Assembly: GCA_039923155.1 (NCBI GenBank)
Contig: JBDTDI010000256.1
Span: 1 to 10,034, forward strand
Direction of reading: 5' to 3'
Source: Rhodococcus_D sp039923155
GTDB lineage: Bacteria > Actinomycetota > Actinomycetes > Mycobacteriales > Mycobacteriaceae
DNA length: 10,034 bases
Of the stretch, positions 1 to 5,465 are shown piece by piece. Numbering within the stretch: position 1 is the first letter of the stretch; every line of letters starts with the position of its first letter. The notes under the pieces were generated by a model. The model saw nothing but the letters and a program-made list of their open reading frames with translations, had not been told where the DNA came from and did no database searches. The translations under genes were made by a program, and so were the position numbers.

Positions 1-621
1 CTCTCCGGTGGTGAGACCGTCGACCTGCTGCTGCGCCTGCGGGGCGTGGAACCGGCGGCGAGCCGCCGCGACGAGCTGCTCGAGCGCTTCGAGCTGGACC
101 CGCGCACCAAGGCCCGCGCCTACTCCAAGGGCAACCGCCAGAAGGTTGCCCTGGTCGCCGCGCTCGCCGCCGACGTCGGCCTGCTCGTGCTCGACGAACC
201 GACCTCCGGCCTGGACCCGTTGATGGAGGAGGTCTTCGCCCAGTGCGTTACCGAGCGGGTGGCGAACGGCACCACCGTGCTGCTGTCCAGCCACATCCTC
301 GGCGAGGTCGAGCGCCTGGCCGACCGCGTGACGATCATCCGTGCCGGCCGGACGGTCGAGACCGGCAGCCTGGCGCAGCTGCGGCACCTGCGACGCACCC
401 GGGTGCGGGCCGAGGTCACGGGGACGATCGACCGGGCGGCGCTGGCGCGTGCCCACGACGTCACGGTCGACGGGCTGGTGGTGTCCTGCACGGTTGACGC
501 CGAGACGCTGCCGACCGTGCTCGAGGCGGTGACCCGGGCCGGCGTCCGCGCTCTGACCTGCACCGCACCGACCCTGGACGAGCTGTTCCTCGACGCCTAC
601 CGTGCGGTTCCGGCGGCATGA
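1..621 (+). CDS. ABC transporter ATP-binding protein, 5' end missing (TnrB2/DrrA-like exporter ATPase)
   Basis: This is the nucleotide-binding subunit of an ABC exporter; it hydrolyses ATP on the cytoplasmic face to drive the permease encoded next. The reading frame is open from base 1, so the start codon, Walker A and Q-loop lie upstream of the window. The visible 206 residues hold the signature as YSKGNRQKV (residues 41-49), the variant usual in DrrA/TnrB2-type ATPases in place of LSGGQ. Walker B with the D-loop, LLVLDEPTSGLD, is at residues 61-72, and the H-loop is in SSHILGEVERLADRV with H98. A C-terminal domain of about 90 residues follows and ends in TLDELFLDAY, as expected for the family. 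The stop overlaps the permease start by 4 bp (ATGA), indicating one operon and translational coupling. The substrate cannot be read from the ATPase. Confidence 0.95.
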   Translation, partial: LSGGETVDLLLRLRGVEPAASRRDELLERFELDPRTKARAYSKGNRQKVALVAALAADVGLLVLDEPTSGLDPLMEEVFAQCVTERVANGTTVLLSSHILGEVERLADRVTIIRAGRTVETGSLAQLRHLRRTRVRAEVTGTIDRAALARAHDVTVDGLVVSCTVDAETLPTVLEAVTRAGVRALTCTAPTLDELFLDAYRAVPAA

Positions 622-2183
622 GCTCGACCACCGGGGTGTGGCAGCTCACCCGCTTCGGGCTGCGCCGTGACCGGGTCCTGATCGGCGCCTGGACCCTGGT
701 GCTGGTCGGCCTCTGCTACGCCTCGGCCGCGGCCGTGCCGTCCCTGTACCCCACCGCCGCCAACCGGGTTGCCGCCGCCGACGCGCTCAACGCGAGCCCG
801 GCGATCGTGGCCCTCTACGGGCCGATCCGCGACGTGCACAGTCTCGGCGAGCTCGCCATGACCAAGGCGACCGTCCTGTACGCGGTGTTGCTGGCCGCGC
901 TCGTCGCGCTCGTCGTCCGCCGCCACACCCGCGGGGACGAGGAGGCCGGCCGCGCCGAGCTGCTCGGCGGGACGGCGCTGGGCCGCGACGCGATGCTCAC
1001 CGCCGCGGTCGCCGAGGGCGTTGTCGTGTCCCTGCTGGTGGGCGGGCTCGCGACGTTGGCCGACCTCGCGGCCGGGCTCGCCGTGTCCGGCTCGCTCGCC
1101 TTCGGCGCCTCGTGGGCGGGGGTCGGCATGGTCGCGGCTGGTCTCACGGTGTCGCTGTGCCAGCTCTCGGCGAGCGCGCGGACCTGCGCCGGTGCCACGG
1201 CGGGGGTGCTCGGTGCGCTGTACCTGCTGCGCGCGGTCGGCGACGTGTCGGTGCCGTGGCTGGGCTGGTTCTCGCCGTTCGGCTGGTCGTCCCGGCTGCG
1301 AGCGTGGTCGGACCCGCGCTGGTGGGTGCTCGGGCTGTACGCCGTGGCCACCGTCGGTCTGCTGCTCGTGGCCGGTGCCCTGCGCTCCCGCCGGGACCTC
1401 GGTGCCGGCCTGCTGGCCCCGCGTCCGGGCCCGCCGATCGGCTCGCCGCGGCTGAGCAGCGCCCTGACCCTGGCCCTGCGGCTGCACGCCGTGGCGCTGC
1501 TCACGTGGACGGTGGCCACCGCTGCCGCCGGACTGGTGCTCGGCGCCGTGGTGCCGAACATCGGCGGGCTGCTCGACTCAGCCCCGGCGCGGGAGGTGCT
1601 GGGCCGGTTGGGCGGCGCCGGCGCCCTGCAGGAGACGGTGCTCGCCGCCGAGCTGTCGGTCGCGGCCGTGGTGGTCACCTGCTTCGCGATCACCGTCGTC
1701 GGTCGGGGTGGGGCTGACGAGGAGGACGGCCGAACCGAGGCGCTGCTCGCGACCGCGACCTCGCGCACCCGCGCCTGGGTCGCGACGCTCGTGCTAGCCC
1801 TGGCGGGCGCGGTGTGGCTCATGGCGGTGGCTGGGACGGGGCTCGCGCTCGGCTACGGCGCGGGAGCTTCCCGCGTCGTCGCCGCGGCGATGGGGCAGGT
1901 GCCCGCGGTGTTCCTCGTCGGTGCGCTCGTGGTCACGGCGTACTCCGTCCGCAGGGGCCTGAGCGCGGCCGGGTGGGGGCTGCTGGCGCTGTTCGTGACC
2001 CTCGGTCAGGTCGGCGAAGCGTTGCGGTTGCCGCGCTGGGTGGTCGACGTCTCGCCCTACGCCCACGCCCCCCGGATGCCCGTCGAGCCGTTCGCGATCG
2101 CACCGGCCGCGACCATGACGGTGCTGGGGGTGCTCGTGCTCGGCTGCGGGTGCACGGCCTTCCGCCGCCGCGACATCGGCTGA
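618..2183 (+). CDS. ABC transporter permease, TnrB3-like (polyketide antibiotic exporter family)
   Basis: This 521-residue membrane protein is the transmembrane partner of the ATPase upstream and probably exports a hydrophobic compound or drug. The ATG lies in an ATGA overlap with the ATPase stop, which fixes the start. Many hydrophobic segments run through it, about twelve by eye, the first near residues 20-42 and the last near 497-512. The protein looks like an internal duplication. The first half has RRHTRGDEEAGRAELL at residues 101-116 and the second half has the matching GRGGADEEDGRTEALL at 362-377, each after a hydrophobic helix and each followed by a basic stretch. This two-repeat layout and the length near 520 fit the TnrB3 group (putative exporters of polyketide antibiotics). 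The real substrate is unknown, and no biosynthetic gene lies nearby in the window. Confidence 0.9.
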   Translation: MSSTTGVWQLTRFGLRRDRVLIGAWTLVLVGLCYASAAAVPSLYPTAANRVAAADALNASPAIVALYGPIRDVHSLGELAMTKATVLYAVLLAALVALVVRRHTRGDEEAGRAELLGGTALGRDAMLTAAVAEGVVVSLLVGGLATLADLAAGLAVSGSLAFGASWAGVGMVAAGLTVSLCQLSASARTCAGATAGVLGALYLLRAVGDVSVPWLGWFSPFGWSSRLRAWSDPRWWVLGLYAVATVGLLLVAGALRSRRDLGAGLLAPRPGPPIGSPRLSSALTLALRLHAVALLTWTVATAAAGLVLGAVVPNIGGLLDSAPAREVLGRLGGAGALQETVLAAELSVAAVVVTCFAITVVGRGGADEEDGRTEALLATATSRTRAWVATLVLALAGAVWLMAVAGTGLALGYGAGASRVVAAAMGQVPAVFLVGALVVTAYSVRRGLSAAGWGLLALFVTLGQVGEALRLPRWVVDVSPYAHAPRMPVEPFAIAPAATMTVLGVLVLGCGCTAFRRRDIG

Positions 2184-2187
2184 GGGC

Positions 2188-2334
2188 TCAGCGGGCCCCC
2201 GCCCGCTTGCCTGCCACCTTGGCCGCTACCGCGTCTCCGCTGGCCCCCTTGACGCTGGGCTGCGAGGCGTTGGTCTTGACCTTCTCCGCCTTGGGCTTCT
2301 TGGCCTCGCGGCCACCCTTGTTCTTACCGGCCAT
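2188..2334 (-). CDS. small lysine-rich protein of unknown function (48 aa)
   Basis: This tiny basic protein begins MAGKNKGGREAKKPKAEKVK and ends in KVAGKRAGAR. It is rich in Lys, Ala and Gly, contains no Cys, His, Trp, Phe or Tyr, and has no membrane segment, so it is probably disordered and soluble. The ATG at 2334 is chosen over a longer start at 2376 because a strong ribosome binding site, GGAGGAG on the minus strand (about 2340-2346), sits 5 to 6 bases upstream of it. I recall similar short actinobacterial proteins that open with a KNKGGRE-KKPK block, but I know of no assigned function. Nucleic-acid or ribosome binding is only a guess from charge. It is transcribed convergently with the ABC permease, with stop codons 4 bp apart. 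About 120 bp separates it from the transporter gene upstream on the same strand, so it probably has its own promoter. Confidence 0.75.
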   Translation of the reverse strand: MAGKNKGGREAKKPKAEKVKTNASQPSVKGASGDAVAAKVAGKRAGAR

Positions 2335-2386
2335 TGCAAGCTCCTCCGACGCCTGCCGCGGCGCACGTTCGGGCAATCACAGTCCA

Positions 2387-2403
2387 GGGCGCGTGGCGCG
2401 CCC
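2387..2403. terminator. perfect 7-bp GC hairpin downstream of the TauE gene
   Basis: GGGCGCG and CGCGCCC pair perfectly around a 3-base loop (TGG on the plus strand). The hairpin lies about 50 bp past the TauE stop on the minus strand and about 50 bp upstream of the start of the 48-residue protein. No T-tract follows in either direction. It is either a U-less terminator for the upstream operon or a structure in the promoter region of the small gene; the sequence does not decide. Confidence 0.4.
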
Positions 2404-2412
2404 GGGATGAGC

Positions 2413-2433
2413 CACCGACCTTACGTGTCGGTG
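2413..2433 (-). terminator. candidate terminator hairpin after the TauE gene
   Basis: CACCGAC and GTCGGTG pair perfectly over 7 bp around a 7-base loop. The hairpin begins 22 bp past the TauE stop codon in the direction of its transcription. No U-run follows, as is common in high-GC actinobacteria. Together with the hairpin at 2387-2403 it makes a tandem pair that would separate the transporter operon from the small gene. Confidence 0.45.
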
Positions 2434-2455
2434 CTGGTGGCCGGAAGGCACGCCC

Positions 2456-3205
2456 TCACGCCGTCATCCACAGCCGCACGGCCAACCCCAGCCCGGCCAC
2501 GGCCACCACCACCCGCAGCGGGGTCGCCGGAACGCGCCGCGCCACGGCGGGCCCCAGCGCTCCACCGGCCAGGAAACCCAGGGCCAGCGGTAGCGCCGCG
2601 GCCCAGCGCACGTCGGCCAACACCACGAACCCCAGTGCCGCCACCCCGTTCGCCACCCCCAGCAGCACGTTCTTGAGCGCGTTGGCCCGCACCAGCGTCT
2701 CTTCGGTCAGCACCAGCAGCACCGCCAGCAGCATCACCCCGGCGGCCGCGCCGAAGTAGCCCCCGTACACGCTGATCAGGTAGGTCGCCGCGGGCACGAC
2801 CCAGCGCGCGCCGGAGCCGATGCGCTCGCGCCGCAGCTGGCGGATTCGGGGCTGGGCGAGCAACAGCACCGAGGCCAGGCCGACGAGGAACGGCACCACC
2901 CGTTCGAAGGCGTCGGCCGGCGTCATCAGCAGCAGGATCGCACCCGTCGCGCCACCGGCGACCGCCACGCCGGCCAGTCGGCGCACCTCCCCGGACTGGC
3001 CGCTCAGCTCCGGGCGGGAGCCGAGGGCGCTGCCCGTCGCGCTGGCCACCAGCGCGACGGTGTTGGTCACGTTCGCGGTCACCGGTGGCAGCCCGACGGC
3101 GAGCAGGGCCGGGTAGGAGATCAGCGACGCGAGCCCGGCGGTCGACCCGATCGTTCCGGCGCCGACCCCGGCGAGCAGGAGCAGGACGACCTGGGTGGCG
3201 TTCAG
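2456..3205 (-). CDS. TauE/SafE family membrane transporter
   Basis: This is an integral membrane protein of about 249 residues, the usual length for TauE/SafE proteins. The family is linked to export of sulfite, sulfoacetate or related organic anions, but individual substrates are mostly unproven. The N-terminal family signature is clear: a helix, then GAGTIGSTAGLASLISYPALL (about residues 16-35), then LPPVTANVTNTVA at 39-51. The second half carries the matching repeat, with YGGYFGAAAGVMLLA near 147-161 and NALKNVLLGVANGVAAL near 175-191. Homology begins exactly at LNATQVVLLLLAG. That Leu is a CTG (3205-3203) overlapping the TGA of the upstream gene, and no in-frame ATG, GTG or TTG lies close by. 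I therefore place the start at this CTG, relying on coupling. An ATG at 3460 is in frame, but it would add 85 residues of low-complexity shadow sequence. Confidence 0.85.
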   Translation of the reverse strand: MNATQVVLLLLAGVGAGTIGSTAGLASLISYPALLAVGLPPVTANVTNTVALVASATGSALGSRPELSGQSGEVRRLAGVAVAGGATGAILLLMTPADAFERVVPFLVGLASVLLLAQPRIRQLRRERIGSGARWVVPAATYLISVYGGYFGAAAGVMLLAVLLVLTEETLVRANALKNVLLGVANGVAALGFVVLADVRWAAALPLALGFLAGGALGPAVARRVPATPLRVVVAVAGLGLAVRLWMTA

Positions 3206-3729
3206 GACGGGCTGGCTTCGGGAAGCTCCAGCGCGGCGAGCACCTGGGACGCCCGAGCCCGGGTGCGGCGGCGGAGCACCGCGGCACCGCCCGCGAGCAC
3301 CACCAGGACCGCGGGCAGCGTGTAGCTGCGGGCGTCGCCGCTGCTGATCGCGCCGTAGAGCTCCACCACCACCAGCACGACGATCGCGACCACCGCCACC
3401 CGATCCTCGGCGCGCGGGCGCACCACGTGCGTGGCCCAGCCACGAGCCGCCGGCCACCACGCCTCGTCGACGGGGACCAGGCCACGGTCGACGTCACGGC
3501 TCAGGCGCACTGCGATCGCGGTGTCCTCGATGCCGGTGACCTGTGCCCGCGTGCGCCGAGCGGCGAGGTCGCTCAGGCTGAGCAGCACCACCAGCACGGC
3601 CAGCGCGACCGCCGCCACGACGGCGAGCACCCGCAGCGGGGCGTCCGAGGTCAGCGCCACCACCGCGGTGATCACCGCCGCGCCGCCCACGGCCGTGAGC
3701 GCCACCCGACCCGTCCGAACGCCGGTCAT
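3202..3729 (-). CDS. four-helix membrane protein of unknown function
   Basis: I do not recognise a family. From the ATG at 3729 the product is 175 residues with four predicted membrane helices in two pairs: about 8-27, 31-52, 110-129 and 135-153. The loop between the pairs (about 53-109) is charged, contains LSRDVDRGLVPVDEAWWPAARGW, and is probably cytoplasmic. The tail after helix 4 is basic (RRRTRARA) and then acidic. A longer reading from 3903 adds 58 arginine-rich residues unlike a real N-terminus, so the ATG just before the first helix is preferred. There is no good ribosome binding site (TCCTTCC precedes the ATG), so the message may be leaderless or nearly so. The stop overlaps the proposed CTG start of the TauE-type transporter, which suggests a shared message and perhaps a shared complex or role. 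Confidence 0.7.
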   Translation of the reverse strand: MTGVRTGRVALTAVGGAAVITAVVALTSDAPLRVLAVVAAVALAVLVVLLSLSDLAARRTRAQVTGIEDTAIAVRLSRDVDRGLVPVDEAWWPAARGWATHVVRPRAEDRVAVVAIVVLVVVELYGAISSGDARSYTLPAVLVVLAGGAAVLRRRTRARASQVLAALELPEASPS

Positions 3730-4043
3730 GGAAGGACTACCGGCTCTGCGCACGCCGCAGACGCTACGACAACGGTGCGCACGACCTCGTGCTCGTCCCG
3801 CTGGTCGTACCGAGCCGGCACCAGACCGCTGCCTCACCCTGGTGGGTGAGCGTGACGGCATCGTGTCGGTGTTGTTGCCACCTGCGCGGCCCGATGGCCG
3901 CATACTGGACTGTGCACGGCGCCGGCAGCGGGGAGCGAGCCGACATTCGGGTCAACCGAGCGAGGCTCCCGCGCGTCTGGGTCTGCGAGAGCCAGGTACC
4001 AGCCCGTCGTGGAGGTGGGCACGAGCTGCGGAGGACTGCACCG
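3730..4043. other. divergent intergenic region (314 bp) with palindromes
   Basis: This gap separates the minus-strand membrane-protein operon from the plus-strand L,D-transpeptidase and should hold both promoters. I see no convincing sigma-70 pair on either strand. On the minus strand a TANNNT-type TAGCGT lies within 3756-3770 without a good -35. The region holds a perfect palindrome at 3833-3850, a GCGGCC/GGCCGC stem with a CGAT loop at 3886-3901, and a GGGAGC/GCTCCC pair at 3931-3936 and 3965-3970 that encloses TCGG/CCGA (3947-3950 and 3956-3959). The last group would fold in the 5' leader of the L,D-transpeptidase message. No tRNA or known riboswitch consensus was recognised. Confidence 0.4.
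3833..3850. promoter_or_regulatory. 18-bp perfect palindrome, candidate operator
   Basis: CTCACCC and GGGTGAG form a perfect 7-bp inverted repeat around TGGT. It sits near the centre of the divergent intergenic region. The position and dyad symmetry suit a dimeric regulator that controls one or both flanking genes, though a hairpin in a long leader is also possible. No regulator gene lies in the window. Confidence 0.35.
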
Positions 4044-5312
4044 ATGAGCCCCACCACCCCGGTGACCCGCTGGACCCGCCGCGCGGCCCTGGCCGTCCTC
4101 GGCGGCGCCGTCGGCACGGTCGCGGTGGCGGCGTGCAGCCCGGGGTCGGGATCCAGCCGCAACGGCAGCCAGGGCGGTGGCAAGGGGGGTGGCCAGGGCT
4201 CCGCGCCTAGCACCGAGGCTGCGCCGACCACCACCGTGGCGCCCAAGCCCACCGTCGAGATCAGCTTCGCGCCGACCGCCGGGGCCACCGACTTCTCGGT
4301 GCTCACCCCGGCGAAGGTCACCACGGCCAAGGGCACCCTGACCAAGATCGTCCTGACCAACCCCGACGGCAAGGCCGTCGCGGGCCAGCTCGATCCCTCG
4401 GCCACCGAGTGGGTCAGCAACGAGGTTCTCGGGTACGGCAAGACCTACACCTGGTCGGGCACGGCGATGGGCTTCGACGGGCTCACCGCGCCGGTTCAGG
4501 GCTCGTTCACCACCGTCACGCCGAAGTCGGTCACCAGCGGGGTGTTGAACGCGGCGATCGGCGACGGTGCCGAGGTCGGTGTGGCAACGTCGATCATCCT
4601 GCAGTTCAACGGCGCCGTCACCAACCGGGCGCAGGTGGAGAAGGCGCTGGTGGTGAAGACCACCCCGGCGACCGAGGGCGCGTGGGCCTGGTTGCCCGAC
4701 AGCGGGTCCGGCGCGCGGGCGCACTGGCGCACCAAGAACTACTGGGCCGCGGGGACCCAGGTCGAGGTCACCGCACCGATCTACGGCATGGACCTCGGAA
4801 ACGGGCACTACGGTGCGTCCGACGCGAGCTCGCGCTTCTCCATCGGCCGCAACCAGGTGGTCAAGGGCTACGTGCCGGACTGCCACATCACCGTCGAGCG
4901 CGACGGTCAGCAGGTGGCCCGCTACCCGGTGAGCTTCGGCAAGGCCGACCTCGACCGCAACGTCACCCGCACGGGCGTCCACGTGGTGAACAACAAGCTC
5001 GAGAACGTGCTCATGACCAACCTCGCGGCCGGGTACAAGGACGTGAAGGAGAAGTGGGCGGTGCGCATCTCCAACAACGGCGAGTTCATCCACGCGAACC
5101 CCGAGACCGTCTCCGTGCAGGGGATCCGCAACGTCTCCAACGGCTGCGTGAACATGTCGGACGCCAACGCCCAGCAGTACTTCCACACGGCGATCTACGG
5201 CGACCCGGTGGAGATCACCGGTACCCGGATCCCGCTCTCGGCCGCCGACGGTGACCTCTACGACTGGGCCCTGGACTGGAAGACCTGGAAGTCGATGTCC
5301 GCCCTCGGCTGA
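4044..5312 (+). CDS. lipoprotein L,D-transpeptidase (Ig-like domains plus YkuD), SNGC variant
   Basis: This enzyme forms 3-3 cross-links in peptidoglycan outside the membrane. The ATG at 4044 is supported by GGAGGA at 4030-4035, 8 bases upstream, and gives 422 residues. Residues 1-31 are a lipoprotein signal: WTRRAAL, a hydrophobic stretch, then lipobox VAAC with C31 as the lipidated residue. A Gly/Ser/Thr/Pro-rich linker covers about 32-68. Two Ig-like domains (about 69-160 and 162-268) precede the YkuD catalytic domain (about 270-394), the layout of mycobacterial Ldt enzymes. In the active site H350 lies in GEFIHANPE and the nucleophile C368 lies in VSNGCVNMSDANA. Canonical enzymes have S/T-H-G-C, so Asn366 replaces the usual His. 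A conserved tail, YDWALDWKTWKSMSAL, closes the protein. The GGA-type ribosome site, signal peptide and length rule out the longer reading from 3789. Confidence 0.95.
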   Translation: MSPTTPVTRWTRRAALAVLGGAVGTVAVAACSPGSGSSRNGSQGGGKGGGQGSAPSTEAAPTTTVAPKPTVEISFAPTAGATDFSVLTPAKVTTAKGTLTKIVLTNPDGKAVAGQLDPSATEWVSNEVLGYGKTYTWSGTAMGFDGLTAPVQGSFTTVTPKSVTSGVLNAAIGDGAEVGVATSIILQFNGAVTNRAQVEKALVVKTTPATEGAWAWLPDSGSGARAHWRTKNYWAAGTQVEVTAPIYGMDLGNGHYGASDASSRFSIGRNQVVKGYVPDCHITVERDGQQVARYPVSFGKADLDRNVTRTGVHVVNNKLENVLMTNLAAGYKDVKEKWAVRISNNGEFIHANPETVSVQGIRNVSNGCVNMSDANAQQYFHTAIYGDPVEITGTRIPLSAADGDLYDWALDWKTWKSMSALG

Positions 5313-5316
5313 GGCC

Positions 5317-5360
5317 GTCCCCTCCACCCGTGGCCCCCCACCCTCCACCCGGCCCCCACC
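5317..5360 (+). terminator. C-rich, G-poor tract after the L,D-transpeptidase stop (possible Rho site)
   Basis: About 30 of 44 bases are C and about 6 are G, which is the profile of a Rho utilisation site in the transcript. It starts 5 bases past the stop codon. It contains two near-identical copies of CCTCCACCCGGCCCCC (from 5321 and from 5342), the first with an extra T and an extra C. On the minus strand the runs at 5334-5339, 5341-5343, 5348-5350 and 5353-5357 fit a four-run G-quadruplex pattern with loops of 1, 4 and 2 bases. Confidence 0.45.
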
Positions 5361-5361
5361 G

Positions 5362-5406
5362 ATCGGGAAGCGCCCGTCGTCGTGGCGCCCACGCCTGCTT
5401 CCCGAT
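5362..5406. repeat. 10-bp perfect inverted repeat with a nested hairpin (terminator or operator)
   Basis: ATCGGGAAGC (5362-5371) and GCTTCCCGAT (5397-5406) are perfect inverted repeats 25 bases apart. Inside the spacer, CGTGG (5381-5385) and CCACG (5389-5393) form a second small hairpin. It follows the C-rich tract, so it may complete a terminator for the L,D-transpeptidase. Its right arm also overlaps the place where the -35 element of the next operon would be, so it could instead be an operator. Confidence 0.5.
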
Positions 5407-5429
5407 GGTTCGCGCGCGACGGATACCGT
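5399..5429 (+). promoter_or_regulatory. weak candidate promoter for the Tm-1-like operon
   Basis: TACCGT at 5424-5429 fits the actinobacterial TANNNT form of a -10 element. Upstream, TTCCCG at 5399-5404 could be a poor -35 with a 19-base spacer. Transcription would begin near 5436 and give a leader of about 30 bases. The call rests on position and a loose consensus only. Confidence 0.3.
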
Positions 5430-5465
5430 GGCCAACGACGGTAGTCACAGACGGTGGGAGTGCGC

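Noticed and set aside
1..15. LSGGE at the first residues, which looks like an ABC signature motif
   Set aside because: It lies about 60 residues before Walker B and belongs to the helical region; the true signature is the YSKGNRQKV variant just before Walker B.
3206..3460. An upstream ATG start for the TauE gene at 3460
   Set aside because: The added 85 residues are Gly/Arg/Ala-rich shadow sequence of the upstream gene and precede the first membrane helix where family homology begins.
3730..3903. A longer N-terminus for the four-helix protein starting at 3903
   Set aside because: The extra 58 residues are Arg-rich with no structure, and the region better fits a divergent promoter.
3789..4043. 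A longer N-terminus for the L,D-transpeptidase starting at 3789
   Set aside because: The ATG at 4044 has a strong GGAGGA site and is followed at once by a complete lipoprotein signal.
3913..4043. A cyclic-di-AMP (ydaO-type) riboswitch in the L,D-transpeptidase leader
   Set aside because: Such riboswitches precede some actinobacterial cell-wall genes, but I could not match the conserved core here; only generic stems are visible.
3834..5435. Minus-strand open frame of 533 codons opposite the L,D-transpeptidase
   Set aside because: It is rich in Arg, Gly, Val and His, has no recognisable domain, and lies fully antisense to a clear gene; this is typical of high-GC shadow frames.
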